Source of the DNA: Idiomarina aquatica
GTDB taxonomy: Bacteria > Pseudomonadota > Gammaproteobacteria > Enterobacterales > Alteromonadaceae
Assembly: GCF_003987185.1 (NCBI RefSeq)
Contig: NZ_PIPS01000005.1
Coordinates: 1 to 64,000, forward strand
Direction: 5' to 3'
DNA: 64,000 bases
Part shown: positions 49,775 to 59,548 of the stretch, one piece after another
How positions within the stretch are numbered: the first letter of the stretch is position 1
Layout: every line of letters starts with the position of its first letter
Made by a program: the position numbers and the translations under genes
The notes under the pieces: model-generated
What the model was told of the DNA's origin: nothing
What the model saw: the letters and a program-made list of their open reading frames with translations, nothing else
The model's database searches: none

Positions 49775-50968
49775 GTGGATTATCAACTGTCGGATCGCGT
49801 CAATTCGATCCAACCTTCGCCGACCCTCGCTGTCACTCAAAAAGCCAATGAACTGAAGCAACAGGGTCATGATGTGATTGGGCTTGGTGTGGGTGAACCG
49901 GACTTTGATACCCCTCAGTTTATCAAAGATGCCGCCATCAAAGCGATTCAGGATGGCCACACTAAGTACACTGCTGTTGATGGCATCAGTGAACTGAAAC
50001 AAGCCATCATTGATAAATTTAAGCGTGACAACCAACTGACTTATCAGGCTGATGAAATCATTGTTTCGGCCGGCGGCAAACACAGCATTTTTAATTTGCT
50101 CAGCGCCTGGCTTAACCCGGGCGATGATGTCGTGATCCCGGCACCTTACTGGGTTTCTTATCCGGACATGACCAAACTGGTCGGTGCCAACCCAATCATT
50201 GTCAGTGCCGGTATTGAGCAACGTTTTAAAATTAGCCCACAGCAGTTGCGCGACGCCATTACCCCTAAAACACGGTTAATGTTCATCAATAGCCCTTCAA
50301 ACCCGAGCGGTACAGCTTACACGGCAGAAGAGTTAAGCGCGTTAGCTGACGTCTTGCGTGATTTCCCGCACGTTCTTATCGCCACTGACGACATGTATGA
50401 ACACATTTTATGGCCGGAAAACACCTTTGCGAATCTGGCCATGGTTGCGCCCGACTTAAAAGACCGTATCGTTATTTTGTCGGGTGTTTCCAAAGCTTAT
50501 GCCATGACCGGATGGCGAATTGGCTACGCAGCAGGTCCTAAAACCATTATTGCGGCAATGAAAAAAATTCAGTCGCAGAGCACCTCAAACCCAACCAGCA
50601 TCAGCCAATACGCTGCGGCAGCAGCTCTCAACGGTGACCAATCCTGTATTGACACCATGATCACTGAGTTTAAAAAGCGCCATGACTATCTGGTCAATGC
50701 CCTCAATGACATTGACGGCATTCGCTGTGTCGCCGGTGACGGAACGTTTTATGCCTTTGCCCACATTGAAGAACTGATGGCAAAAGCCGGTGTCAGTACC
50801 GATGTTGCTCTTTGTGAAAAGCTATTAACGGAAGCGAAAGTGGCATTAGTACCGGGTTCAGCTTTTGGTGCCGACGGCTACTGTCGTTTATCGTTTGCGA
50901 CCAGCCTGAGCGTGCTACAGGAAGCGGTTAAGCGGATCAGTCAGTTTGCCGCTGCACAGGCCGGTTAA
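49775..50968 (+). CDS. PLP-dependent aspartate-type aminotransferase
   Basis: The 397-residue fold-type I enzyme resembles the AspB/subgroup Ib aspartate aminotransferases: LGVGEPDFDTPQFIKDAA, PAPYWVSYPDM, NSPSNPSGTAY, ATDDMYEHI, and the PLP Lys in LSGVSKAYAMTGWRIGY. GTG 49775 is chosen because aaagga is 6 nt upstream and MDYQLSDRVNSIQPSPT is the usual N-terminus. Substrate range (aspartate, glutamate or prephenate) is not resolved. Confidence 0.93.
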   Translation: MDYQLSDRVNSIQPSPTLAVTQKANELKQQGHDVIGLGVGEPDFDTPQFIKDAAIKAIQDGHTKYTAVDGISELKQAIIDKFKRDNQLTYQADEIIVSAGGKHSIFNLLSAWLNPGDDVVIPAPYWVSYPDMTKLVGANPIIVSAGIEQRFKISPQQLRDAITPKTRLMFINSPSNPSGTAYTAEELSALADVLRDFPHVLIATDDMYEHILWPENTFANLAMVAPDLKDRIVILSGVSKAYAMTGWRIGYAAGPKTIIAAMKKIQSQSTSNPTSISQYAAAAALNGDQSCIDTMITEFKKRHDYLVNALNDIDGIRCVAGDGTFYAFAHIEELMAKAGVSTDVALCEKLLTEAKVALVPGSAFGADGYCRLSFATSLSVLQEAVKRISQFAAAQAG

Positions 50969-50997
50969 GTCTGAGAAAACAAGATAAAATACTCATG

Positions 50998-51033
50998 ATA
51001 GGCAGTTAAGACGATTAACTGCCTATTTTTTTG
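50998..51033 (+). terminator. Terminator of the aminotransferase gene
   Basis: A perfect 12-bp stem ataggcagttaa (50998-51009) / ttaactgcctat (51015-51026), loop gacga, followed by a run of T to 51033. Confidence 0.93.
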
Positions 51034-51414
51034 TGTTTAATTTAAGCTTCGCAGACGAAAAGAAGCATTTTATCCGCCGTTTTCTTGCGACATTTTTATT
51101 ACAATTTAACAATTTATTTTCATCGTTTCGTTTTCGTTAACGCTTCCTTCAGCACCCGCCCATCGCATTTATACGACGCTCCTAATGGCATAATCAGCGG
51201 TTAGAAAAACAACAGTTTTTATAAGAAATACACAAGTTGCTGAAACTTCATGCTATCTAGCCGGAGTCCGCGAGTTGTCAATAGCGAATTCCAGAAAAAT
51301 AATCTAACTAATTGTTTTACAAGCATATATTTTAATTAAGCCAAAATCTAACCAGACCAAAATTATCGCTGCATCCCGCATCAAACATACTCTTTCACAG
51401 AGTTAAACACAGGG

Positions 51415-51484
51415 TTATCCACAGAATCCGTGGATAAGATCCTGTAGGCTATTGCTGACAAAGGATTCAGCGAACTGTGGATAA
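51415..51484. promoter_or_regulatory. Cluster of three DnaA boxes
   Basis: TTATCCACA at 51415-51423 (perfect), an inverted TTATCCACG at 51429-51437 (8 of 9), and an inverted perfect TTATCCACA at 51476-51484. The first two form an 8-bp dyad with a 7-bp spacer. Two overlapping GATC sites (tgatcatgatca) follow near 51506-51517. The surrounding 0.77-kb gap (50969-51737) is AT-rich and holds no gene that I can see besides the aminotransferase terminator and the tRNA-Asn promoter. Confidence 0.65.
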
Positions 51485-51688
51485 TAAACATCCAACAGCC
51501 TATATGATCATGATCATAGTCAGCTTTGTGACAGAACATTGACATTGTCTATTAATCGGATTAATAGAGGCTACGATACAAAACCCATCTTTTTGTAGCT
51601 TAAAGTAGACATAACAACGTCTGGGCTTTAGTAACGGAGAAATATTCGCCAATCAAACCAAAAGCAGCAAAAAATCCATTGCTAGTAG

Positions 51689-51717
51689 TTGACACCCCCG
51701 CCCAACCTCTTTAATAT
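51689..51717 (+). promoter_or_regulatory. tRNA-Asn promoter
   Basis: TTGACA (51689-51694), 17-bp spacer, TAATAT (51712-51717), 20 bp before the first tRNA-Asn. Confidence 0.85.
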
Positions 51718-51737
51718 TCGCAGCCGTTGAGAGTTGT

Positions 51738-51814
51738 TCCCCAGTAGCTCAGTTGGTTAGAGCGGTGGACTGTTAATCCATGTGTCGTTGGTTCGAATCC
51801 AACCTGGGGAGCCA
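51738..51814 (+). tRNA. tRNA-Asn (GTT)
   Basis: 77 nt; acceptor TCCCCAG/CTGGGGA, anticodon loop CTGTTAA (anticodon GTT), T-loop TTCGAAT, CCA encoded. First of two identical copies. Confidence 0.97.
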
Positions 51815-51843
51815 ATCACTCCCGACATCATCTCAATAGCGAT

Positions 51844-51920
51844 TCCCCAGTAGCTCAGTTGGTTAGAGCGGTGGACTGTTAATCCATGTGTCGTTGGTTC
51901 GAATCCAACCTGGGGAGCCA
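51844..51920 (+). tRNA. tRNA-Asn (GTT)
   Basis: Identical to the copy 29 nt upstream, anticodon GTT, CCA encoded. Its 3' three-quarters overlap the end of the convergent glycosyltransferase reading frame. Confidence 0.97.
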
Positions 51921-52945
51921 CTCCAAAGTGTATTACACAAATCCTGTTTAGATTGCTTGGCACCATCGGCAAGCCACTCAGCGACGGCTTTATCGACATA
52001 ACTCCACTGTAATGCCGCAGGCGCAGCTTTATGATTTATTTGTGCTAACCAATCACCAATCACCGTATCGTCTATCCGTGTTAAAATCTGTGCGCGATGA
52101 TCCTGCGCTAACAGCCTTGCATTCCAGGCTTGCTCAAATTGTCCGGCTAATGGCTTAACCGCTAATTGCTTCCCTTGATTTAACGCCTCACAGGTGGTTT
52201 CAAAGCCCGCATTGGCAATAACTCCTGACGCCAGCGCCAGTTGCTCTGCGAAGGTTTCGCGAGATCCCGGAAACCCCATAATATGGTCACTGGCGAAATA
52301 TTTTGCCCGATGAATGGCAGGATGAAATACCGAAAACGAGTAATCGGTATAGGGCAATAAGGCGTCAATCACCTGATACAGATCCTCGAACGGTAAATAA
52401 ACCAAGATCTGCTTTTCTGATACCGGCGCCTGCTCATGACGACGCACCACCGGCGGTAAACAATCGCCCAAAGGTTGCCAATGCATACCTAACCACTCTG
52501 AGGCCGGAGCAAAGTAATCAATGATGCTGCGATGCCAGGGTTTTAACTGGCGATACAGAGCCGCTTCGCGAAACGCATACTGCCGACCCAAACCAATACA
52601 ACGTTTATGCTGCAGCTTTGCTGCCCAAGCCGTTACCGGCTCAAAATCAGAAACCACCAGATCATAAGCCGAGAGGTCCAACTGGCGCACTTCGCTCATG
52701 AATTGTGGCAATGAATTACTCATTAGCGTTTTCATCGGCCTTAAACGTCCGCGCTCAGTTGCAAAGGTCAGCCCCCGACGGTGACTGAAGTGACCAAAAA
52801 CTTCGGTACTGAAAAGCCGCGATGGCTTGCGTCCGGAAATCAAATAATCAACGTCGACCGGCAAATCTTGTAGCTCGGTTGCAATTCGATGGCAGCGGCT
52901 CAAATGGCCGTTTCCTGTTCCCTGGATGCCAAATAGGATGCGCAT
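51863..52945 (-). CDS. MJ1255/VC2487-type glycosyltransferase, 3' end running through tRNA-Asn
   Basis: The 360-residue protein resembles UDP-glycosyltransferases of the MJ1255/VC2487 group: N-terminal ILFGIQGTGNGHLSRCHRIATEL, and the donor-binding region IANAGFETTCEALNQGKQLAVKPLAGQFEQAWNA. Sugar donor and acceptor are unknown. The last 18 residues (from SPGWIRTND to NSPPL) are the antisense translation of the tRNA-Asn gene at 51844-51920, so the native C-terminus has probably been replaced or extended. It lies 18 nt after the PAP2 gene and may be co-transcribed with it. Confidence 0.82.
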   Translation of the reverse strand: MRILFGIQGTGNGHLSRCHRIATELQDLPVDVDYLISGRKPSRLFSTEVFGHFSHRRGLTFATERGRLRPMKTLMSNSLPQFMSEVRQLDLSAYDLVVSDFEPVTAWAAKLQHKRCIGLGRQYAFREAALYRQLKPWHRSIIDYFAPASEWLGMHWQPLGDCLPPVVRRHEQAPVSEKQILVYLPFEDLYQVIDALLPYTDYSFSVFHPAIHRAKYFASDHIMGFPGSRETFAEQLALASGVIANAGFETTCEALNQGKQLAVKPLAGQFEQAWNARLLAQDHRAQILTRIDDTVIGDWLAQINHKAAPAALQWSYVDKAVAEWLADGAKQSKQDLCNTLWSGSPGWIRTNDTWINSPPL

Positions 52946-52963
52946 AGCAACTCCGTCGGTTGG

Positions 52964-53512
52964 TTAGAACAATGGGTAGGTAGCGATAATGAACAAGGTG
53001 AATTCAGCAATTGCCGTACCGAGGCAGGCTCCGGCGACAACATCGGTCGGGTAATGTACGCCAACAGCGACCCTTGAAATGCCGATGGCGGTCGCCCATA
53101 TCCATAACAATGGCGCAGCGTCGGGAAAATGGAGCGCACTGACCGTTACAAAGACAAACGCGGCGCAGGTGTGTCCGGAAGGAAAGCTAAAGCGGTCGTG
53201 GGCATTGAATAATGCCTTTACCGGTAGTGCATGGGCTGAGGGACGGTCGCGTTTAAAACTGTTTTTCAGTACCCAATACAACGGGCGCTCAATCGCGAAC
53301 GCTAAGGCCAGCGTCAGAAAGTACTGCCAGCTCAATTGCAGCGACAGCGTAATGACCAGTGCCAATATCCCATACCAGTAGCCATCGCCGGTTGCTGATA
53401 ACAGTCGAAACGCACCGGCGCCAAAGCGGCGGGTTCGCCAGCGTGAGACGCGAAAAAACAGGCGTTGATCCCACTGATGAACACGACGTTGCAACGTCAA
53501 TAACATCAACAT
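52964..53512 (-). CDS. PAP2 family membrane phosphatase
   Basis: The 182-residue membrane protein carries the lipid-phosphatase motifs KNSFKRDRPSAH, SFPSGHTCAAF and SRVAVGVHYPTDVVAGA. It has about five hydrophobic helices. Likely substrates are undecaprenyl pyrophosphate or phosphatidic/phosphatidylglycerol phosphates. With the adjacent glycosyltransferase, a role in envelope lipid or glycolipid metabolism is plausible. Confidence 0.9.
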   Translation of the reverse strand: MLMLLTLQRRVHQWDQRLFFRVSRWRTRRFGAGAFRLLSATGDGYWYGILALVITLSLQLSWQYFLTLALAFAIERPLYWVLKNSFKRDRPSAHALPVKALFNAHDRFSFPSGHTCAAFVFVTVSALHFPDAAPLLWIWATAIGISRVAVGVHYPTDVVAGACLGTAIAEFTLFIIATYPLF

Positions 53513-53697
53513 GATGATTCCTCGAATTGCACGTTCGTAACGGTACTATGCGAGGCAGATATTGCATTAGGGCGACACTTTGTTGACAAAATCGTGACAA
53601 ATCCACAAAAAACCCGGTAGCGCGGCGTTCTGTCTGTTGTTTATCCGCGTTAAAACACCGATAATACGCACTGTTTTTTAACCATTCGGAAGGAGCC

Positions 53698-54282
53698 ATG
53701 ACCGACTATCTACTGCTATTGGTTGGGACCGTACTCGTCAATAACTTCGTGTTGGTGAAGTTTTTGGGATTGTGTCCGTTTATGGGGGTTTCTAATAAAC
53801 TCGACACCGCTATTGGGATGTCGGCCGCCACGACCTTCGTATTAACCCTGGCTTCGGTCTGCAGTTATCTGGTCAACCAATATTTATTGGAGCCATTGGA
53901 TCTGATGGCGCTGCAAACACTGAGTTTTATCTTGGTCATTGCCGTTGTGGTGCAATTTACCGAAATGGTTGTGCATAAAACCAGTCCTACATTGTATCGC
54001 CTGTTGGGCATTTTTCTTCCACTCATCACCACCAATTGTGCGGTACTGGGTGTCGCTCTCCTGAACATCAACGAACAACACAATTTTGTCCAGTCCATTG
54101 TTTACGGTTTAGGGGCTGCGTTGGGTTTTTCACTAGTTCTTGTTTTATTTTCTGCATTGCGCGAACGCTTGGCAGCAGCGGATGTGCCTCAGGTGTTTAA
54201 AGGGTCTGCCATTGCCATGGTAACAGCGGGATTAATGTCACTGGCATTTATGGGCTTTAGTGGTTTGGTGGTTAGTTCATGA
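53698..54282 (+). CDS. rsxA: Electron transport complex subunit RsxA/RnfA
   Basis: The 194-residue membrane subunit of the Rnf/Rsx ion-translocating NADH:ferredoxin-type complex has six helices. It shows the family stretches [20 protein letters not shown] and [17 protein letters not shown]. Homologous to NqrE. First gene of rsxABCDGE-nth, with ggagg ahead of the ATG; its stop overlaps rsxB by 4 nt. In enterobacteria the complex also keeps SoxR reduced. Confidence 0.97.
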   Translation: MTDYLLLLVGTVLVNNFVLVKFLGLCPFMGVSNKLDTAIGMSAATTFVLTLASVCSYLVNQYLLEPLDLMALQTLSFILVIAVVVQFTEMVVHKTSPTLYRLLGIFLPLITTNCAVLGVALLNINEQHNFVQSIVYGLGAALGFSLVLVLFSALRERLAAADVPQVFKGSAIAMVTAGLMSLAFMGFSGLVVSS

Positions 54283-54863
54283 GTATTGTCGTGGGATTGA
54301 TAGCGATCGGTGTTCTGGCACTGATCTTTGGCATTATTTTAGGCTTTGCGGCGGTTAAGTTTAAGGTCGAAAGCGACCCCATCGTCGATCAGATCGATGA
54401 GATTTTGCCGCAGACACAGTGTGGCCAATGTGGCTACCCCGGCTGCCGTCCCTACGCTGAAGCTATTGCCAATGGCGATGACATCAACAAGTGTCCACCC
54501 GGTGGTGAGGCAACCATTAAACAACTTGCCGATCTCATGGGCGTGGAAGCAAAACCCCTCGACGCTGCACACGGTACCGAGGACGTGAAAAAAGTAGCCG
54601 TGATTCGGGAAGATGAATGCATTGGCTGTACCAAATGCATTCAAGCCTGTCCGGTCGACGCCATTCTTGGTGCGGCCAAGCAAATGCACACCGTCATTGA
54701 ACACGAATGCACAGGTTGCGACCTTTGTGTTGAACCCTGCCCGGTTGACTGTATTGACATGGTACCGGTAAAAGCGAAGCCGGAAACCTGGCAATGGGAT
54801 CTCAAGTCAGTGAAAGCTAATGTATCGATGGCAGATAACATTCCGGTCAAAATGGTGGAGTAA
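54279..54863 (+). CDS. rsxB: Iron-sulfur subunit RsxB/RnfB
   Basis: The 194-residue membrane-anchored ferredoxin-like subunit has an N-terminal TM helix, a Cys-rich Fe4 domain ([16 protein letters not shown], then INKCPPGG), and two 4Fe-4S clusters ([16 protein letters not shown] and [16 protein letters not shown]). It passes electrons within the Rsx complex. Overlaps rsxA and precedes rsxC by 9 nt. Confidence 0.97.
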   Translation: MSIVVGLIAIGVLALIFGIILGFAAVKFKVESDPIVDQIDEILPQTQCGQCGYPGCRPYAEAIANGDDINKCPPGGEATIKQLADLMGVEAKPLDAAHGTEDVKKVAVIREDECIGCTKCIQACPVDAILGAAKQMHTVIEHECTGCDLCVEPCPVDCIDMVPVKAKPETWQWDLKSVKANVSMADNIPVKMVE

Positions 54864-54872
54864 CGGAACGGT

Positions 54873-56501
54873 ATGCGAGATATAAAGTCATTTGTCGAAG
54901 CCGGCTTGATCGGACAATTCCCGGGCGGCATTCACCCGCCGGAACGCAAATCACCGGCCAACCAGCAACCCCTGCGACGCCTGCCATTACCGGCCGAACT
55001 GGTGTTACCACTGCGTCAGCACATCGGTCCTTCCGGTCAGTGTTTGGTCAAGGTGGGCGACAACGTCTTAAAAGGACAGCAACTGACCGAAGCAAAGCTC
55101 AGCCAGGGATTGCCATTGCACGCACCGACCTCCGGCACCGTCAGCGCCATTGAAGAACGTCCGACGGCCCATGCATCGGGGTTACCGGAAATGGCGATAG
55201 TGATCACGCCCGACGGTGACGACCGCTGGGGACCCAAACAGCCGTTGCCGGACTTTCGGCAACAGGATCGTGCCACCCTCATAGAACATATTCAGGCTGC
55301 AGGCATTGCCGGCCTCGGTGGCGCCGGCTTTCCGACGGCACAAAAACTGGCGTCGCAAAAGCCTATCCAATACCTCATCATTAACGGTGTTGAGTGTGAA
55401 CCCTATATTTGCGCTGATGACCGGCTGATGCGTGAACAGGCCGACGAGATTGTCAGCGGCATTCAGATTCTGCAATACATCAGTAATGCGGAACAGGTTT
55501 TGTTAGCCATCGAAGACAACAAACCGGAAGCGATCGAGAGCATGCGTAATGCCATTACCGGCATCGACGATATTAGCTTGCGCGTGGTGCCGACAAAATA
55601 CCCTTCAGGCGGTGAGAAGCAATTGATCGAACTGCTTACCGGTGCTCAAGTGCCGCACAATCAGCTGCCCCTCGATGTCGGTCTGTTGATGCAGAACACC
55701 GGTACCGCCTACGCCGTAAAACGCGCAATCATTGACGGCGAACCCTTGCTGGAACGCGTGGTGACCCTAACCGGTGAGTGCATGCATAATCCAGGTAATG
55801 TCTGGGCTTTGTTAGGTACCCCCATCGACCACCTGTTGCAACAGGGTAATTTTCAGGCCGAGGAAGAAACCCGCGTTATCATGGGCGGGCCTATGATGGG
55901 CTTTACGCTTCCGGTGACGGCTGTTCCGGTGATTAAAACCACCAACTGCATTCTGACACCAACGCTGGAGGAATTACCGCCGGCGCAAGCGGAAATGGCC
56001 TGCATTCGCTGTGGCGCCTGCGCTGAAGTCTGCCCTGCTACGCTGCAACCGCAGCAGTTGCAATGGTTAGCCAAAGCCAAAGATTACGATGCGCTTGAGC
56101 AGCATAATCTGTTTGACTGTATCGAATGCGGTGCCTGTGCCTATGTTTGTCCCAGCGAAATTCCGCTGGTGCATTACTACCGCAAAGCGAAAGCGGAGAT
56201 ACGCAACATTGCCCGTGAAAAAGCCAAAGCAGAACTGGCCCGGCAACGTTTTGAACGCCGTCAGCAACGGCTTGAACGGGAAAAACAGGAGCGTCTTGAA
56301 CGCCACCGTAAAGCCGCCGAAGCGCGTAAAAAAATGCAACAGGAAAAGGCACAACAATCTGCGCCAGCCGCAGACCAACCTGCCGCTACCAAGCCAGCGC
56401 AGGATAAATCCAGCGCGGTAGCCGCGGCCATTGCCCGCGCTAAAGCGAAAAAAGCGGCACAGCAAGCCGCTCAGCAAGAATCCAGTGATAAGGACACCTG
56501 A
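54873..56501 (+). CDS. rsxC: NADH-binding subunit RsxC/RnfC
   Basis: The 542-residue subunit has the NqrF/Nuo51-like flavin/NADH region (GLGGAGFPTAQKLAS, NGVECEPYICADDRLM, GGEKQLIELLTG) and two 4Fe-4S motifs (CIRCGACAEVCP, CIECGACAYVCP). A basic Ala/Lys/Gln-rich coiled C-tail of about 100 residues follows. It is shorter than the Escherichia coli protein, whose tail is longer; tail length varies widely, so truncation is not implied. Confidence 0.96.
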   Translation: MRDIKSFVEAGLIGQFPGGIHPPERKSPANQQPLRRLPLPAELVLPLRQHIGPSGQCLVKVGDNVLKGQQLTEAKLSQGLPLHAPTSGTVSAIEERPTAHASGLPEMAIVITPDGDDRWGPKQPLPDFRQQDRATLIEHIQAAGIAGLGGAGFPTAQKLASQKPIQYLIINGVECEPYICADDRLMREQADEIVSGIQILQYISNAEQVLLAIEDNKPEAIESMRNAITGIDDISLRVVPTKYPSGGEKQLIELLTGAQVPHNQLPLDVGLLMQNTGTAYAVKRAIIDGEPLLERVVTLTGECMHNPGNVWALLGTPIDHLLQQGNFQAEEETRVIMGGPMMGFTLPVTAVPVIKTTNCILTPTLEELPPAQAEMACIRCGACAEVCPATLQPQQLQWLAKAKDYDALEQHNLFDCIECGACAYVCPSEIPLVHYYRKAKAEIRNIAREKAKAELARQRFERRQQRLEREKQERLERHRKAAEARKKMQQEKAQQSAPAADQPAATKPAQDKSSAVAAAIARAKAKKAAQQAAQQESSDKDT

Positions 56502-56503
56502 AC

Positions 56504-57574
56504 ATGAGTTTTCGCATTGCCGCCGCCCCGCACGGGCATAGCCAGCAAAGCACCAGCGGAATGATGCGTTGGGTATGCTATGCCCTGCTGCCGGGCCTTT
56601 TAGTACAAAGCTATTTTTTCGGTGCCGGTGTTTGGTTTCAGTTGATCCTTGCCATCGTCACCGCTTATCTTGCTGAAAGCTTGTGCATGATGGCACGCAA
56701 TCGTGATGCACGCTCAGCGCTGCGCGATAATACCGCGCTGGTCACCGCCGTACTGTTGGCCATCTCCATTCCTTCCCTCGCCCCCTGGTGGATCATCGTC
56801 ATCGGTACCGCCTTTGCGATCATCGTCGTAAAACAGTTATACGGAGGAATGGGACAGAACTTGTTTAATCCGGCAATGGCCGGCTATGTGTTGCTGTTGG
56901 TATCCTTCCCCGTACAAATGACCAATTGGCTGCCGCCTGCAACCATCAGCAGCCACGACTTAAGTTTATGGCAGACACTGCACACCATCTTGTTTGAATA
57001 CACGCCGGCGGGCTACAGCGTCGAGCAACTGCGCACCAACATCGACGGAGTGACCATGGCAACCCCGCTCGACAGCGTCAAAACCGCTCTCTCGCAAAGC
57101 TATACGTTGGACGAAATCTTTCAACGCCCGCAGTTTGGTGTGCTCGCCGGTGTCGGCTGGCAATGGGTGAACTTGGCCTTTCTGCTTGGCGGGGCAATCC
57201 TGCTGCAACGGCGGATCATCAGCTGGCATATTCCGGTCGGCTTGCTGGCCGGCTTATTAATCCCGGCTTTCGTTGCTCACCTGTTGGCCCCATCGGTGAT
57301 GCCCGGAGTGCTGTTTCACGCGCTCAGTGGCGCCACCATGCTTGGTGCGTTTTTTATTGCGACCGATCCGGTCTCAGCGGCTACCTCACCGAAAGGACGC
57401 CTGGTGTTTGGCCTGTTGATTGGTTTCCTTATCTGGGTGATTCGAAGCTGGGGCGGCTATCCTGATGCCGTTGCCTTTGCCGTCCTGCTGGCGAACCTGA
57501 GTGTGCCGCTGATCGATCGTTACACTCGGCCAACGGTCTATGGTCATGCGCGGGGAGATCATAATGGCAACTAA
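56504..57574 (+). CDS. rsxD: Membrane subunit RsxD/RnfD
   Basis: The 356-residue subunit has about nine helices, related to NqrB. FMN is expected to attach covalently to the Thr of HALSGATMLGAFFIATDPVSAATSPKGR. The stretch QLYGGMGQNLFNPAMAGYVLLLVSFP is typical. It overlaps rsxG by 11 nt. Confidence 0.96.
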   Translation: MSFRIAAAPHGHSQQSTSGMMRWVCYALLPGLLVQSYFFGAGVWFQLILAIVTAYLAESLCMMARNRDARSALRDNTALVTAVLLAISIPSLAPWWIIVIGTAFAIIVVKQLYGGMGQNLFNPAMAGYVLLLVSFPVQMTNWLPPATISSHDLSLWQTLHTILFEYTPAGYSVEQLRTNIDGVTMATPLDSVKTALSQSYTLDEIFQRPQFGVLAGVGWQWVNLAFLLGGAILLQRRIISWHIPVGLLAGLLIPAFVAHLLAPSVMPGVLFHALSGATMLGAFFIATDPVSAATSPKGRLVFGLLIGFLIWVIRSWGGYPDAVAFAVLLANLSVPLIDRYTRPTVYGHARGDHNGN

Positions 57575-58223
57575 AACAATGCAAAAAAATGGGCTGTTAT
57601 TAGCGCTATTTGCGATTATAGCGACGTTTTTGGTGTTGGCAGTAGAAGCACTCACCGAGGATCGTATAAAGGCACAGCAGCGCGCTCAGACGCTTCGTAG
57701 TCTTAATGAAATTATTCCATCAACCTTACACGATAACGATCTTTATCAGTCTTGCCGGCTGATCCAAGAACCGGCGTTGGGCACATCAGAGCCTACCGCT
57801 CTGTATCGTGCATTTAACGATGACCGACGCAGTGCGTTGGCCGCTGAAATTATCGCCCCTAACGGTTATTCAGGGGCTATTCGTTTGCTGTTGGCTATCG
57901 ATCCCAATGGCACCGTGCTGGGCGTTCGCACGTTAGAGCATCAGGAAACGCCGGGACTGGGTGACAAAATAGAAACACAAAAAAGCGATTGGATCCGTTC
58001 CTTTAGTGGTAAACGGGTTCGTTCGGCCGACGATAAACGTTGGGCAGTGCAACGTGACGGTGGCATGTTTGACCAATTTACCGGTGCCACCATCACACCT
58101 CGTGCCGTCGTTCAGGCGGTTAAGCGGGCAACATTATTTTTACAGCAAAACAGCGACACGCTGTTTGCCGCCGACTTGCCCCGCTGTCAGCAGGAGCAGG
58201 TAATGGAGGTCAGCGATGAGTGA
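57564..58223 (+). CDS. rsxG: FMN-binding subunit RsxG/RnfG
   Basis: The 219-residue protein has one N-terminal TM helix and a periplasmic FMN domain with ETPGLGDKI and the flavinylation site [18 protein letters not shown] 57564 is chosen, with ggggag upstream; it overlaps the rsxD stop. Related to NqrC. Confidence 0.96.
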   Translation: MATKTMQKNGLLLALFAIIATFLVLAVEALTEDRIKAQQRAQTLRSLNEIIPSTLHDNDLYQSCRLIQEPALGTSEPTALYRAFNDDRRSALAAEIIAPNGYSGAIRLLLAIDPNGTVLGVRTLEHQETPGLGDKIETQKSDWIRSFSGKRVRSADDKRWAVQRDGGMFDQFTGATITPRAVVQAVKRATLFLQQNSDTLFAADLPRCQQEQVMEVSDE

Positions 58224-58908
58224 ATTTAGAGAACTTACCCGCCAGGGGCTGTGGGAAAATAACCCGGCGCTGGTGCAACTGCTGGGGTTATGTCCACTGC
58301 TGGCGGTCACCGCTTCAATCACCAACGCCATGGGCTTGGGCTTAGCCACCTTGTTCGTACTGGTCGGCTCGAATATTACCGTGTCGCTGGTACGCCAATG
58401 GGTACCACAAGAAATTCGAATTCCAGTATTTGTGATGGTCATCGCAACCTTTGTTACCATCATCCAACTGCTGATGAACGCCTACGTTTACGAGTTGTAC
58501 CAGTCACTTGGCATCTTCATTCCATTGATTGTGACCAACTGTGCGATCATTGGTCGTGCTGAAGCCTACGCCTCGAAAAATCCATGGCCCAAAGCAGCCT
58601 TTGACGGTTTGGTTATGGGCGTCGGTTTTGCCTTAGTGTTGATGTTACTGGGTGGAATGCGGGAGATTATCGGCAACGGCACCCTGTTTGATGGTGCTGA
58701 ACTGTTGCTTGGCGACTGGGCAGCGCAGCTGCGTATTGAATTATTTGAAGTCAATTACCCGTTGCTGCTGGCGATCTTACCACCGGGAGCCTTTATCGGG
58801 CTGGGTTTTATTATTGCCGGTAAGAACTGGATTGATGCCAAACGTGAGGCTAAAGCAGAAAAAATTGAGAAAACGGTCACTCGTGCACGAGTCACCGCAG
58901 AGTCGTAA
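58216..58908 (+). CDS. rsxE: Membrane subunit RsxE/RnfE
   Basis: The 230-residue, six-helix subunit is homologous to NqrD and RsxA. It shows [27 protein letters not shown] and [25 protein letters not shown]. It overlaps rsxG by 8 nt and is followed 4 nt later by nth. Confidence 0.96.
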   Translation: MSEFRELTRQGLWENNPALVQLLGLCPLLAVTASITNAMGLGLATLFVLVGSNITVSLVRQWVPQEIRIPVFVMVIATFVTIIQLLMNAYVYELYQSLGIFIPLIVTNCAIIGRAEAYASKNPWPKAAFDGLVMGVGFALVLMLLGGMREIIGNGTLFDGAELLLGDWAAQLRIELFEVNYPLLLAILPPGAFIGLGFIIAGKNWIDAKREAKAEKIEKTVTRARVTAES

Positions 58909-58912
58909 CAGT

Positions 58913-59548
58913 ATGAATAAAGAAAAACGCTATCAAATTTTAAGTCGCTTACGGGAACACAACCCAAACCCCACCACCGAGCTGGAATACGAAACGCCAT
59001 TTCAGTTGCTGATTGCGGTGTTATTGTCGGCGCAGGCAACGGATGTCGGTGTTAATAAAGCCACCCGTAAATTATTTCCAGTCGCGCCAACCGCCGAGAA
59101 AATGCTGGCATTAGGCGTTGATGGCATCAAGGAACACATTAAGACCATCGGCTTGTTTAACTCGAAAGCCGAGAATGCCTATAAGACTTGCAAGATCCTG
59201 GTGGAAAAGTATCAGGGCGAGGTACCAGAAAGCCGCGAGGCACTCGAAGCACTGCCCGGTGTCGGGCGTAAAACCGCGAATGTCGTTCTCAATACCGCTT
59301 TCGGCTGGCCCACTATCGCCGTTGACACGCATATTTTCCGCGTGTCGAACCGTACCCGACTGGCTCCGGGTAAAAACGTCAAAGACGTTGAAGAAAAGCT
59401 GATAAAAGTAGTGCCCAAAGAATTTAAAGTGGATGTGCACCACTGGCTGATCTTACATGGCCGTTACACCTGTGTCGCGCGGAAACCCCGCTGCGGCTCG
59501 TGCGTGATCGAAGACCTCTGCGAATTTAAACAGAAAACCAGCGACTAG
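58913..59548 (+). CDS. nth: Endonuclease III (DNA glycosylase/AP lyase)
   Basis: The 211-residue base-excision repair enzyme removes oxidised pyrimidines. Seen: helix-hairpin-helix LPGVGRKTANVVLN with catalytic Lys, the catalytic Asp in VDTHIFRV, and the 4Fe-4S cluster C-x6-C-x2-C-x5-C (CVARKPRCGSCVIEDLC). Start ATG 58913 gives the normal N-terminus. The rsx-nth linkage is common in gammaproteobacteria. Its TAG stop overlaps the motY stop on the other strand. Confidence 0.97.
   Translation: MNKEKRYQILSRLREHNPNPTTELEYETPFQLLIAVLLSAQATDVGVNKATRKLFPVAPTAEKMLALGVDGIKEHIKTIGLFNSKAENAYKTCKILVEKYQGEVPESREALEALPGVGRKTANVVLNTAFGWPTIAVDTHIFRVSNRTRLAPGKNVKDVEEKLIKVVPKEFKVDVHHWLILHGRYTCVARKPRCGSCVIEDLCEFKQKTSD

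Noticed and set aside
51415-51484. Chromosomal or plasmid replication origin
   Set aside because: Only three DnaA boxes, few GATC sites, no adjacent dnaA, mnmG, parAB or rep gene; a DnaA-titration or regulatory site is the milder reading.
51757-51999. 80-residue reading frame on the minus strand over the tRNA-Asn genes
   Set aside because: It translates the antisense of both tRNA-Asn copies and carries no independent signal.
54873-56501. Truncated or frameshifted rsxC
   Set aside because: Shorter than the E. coli protein only in the variable Ala/Lys-rich tail; all cofactor motifs are present and the operon junctions are intact.
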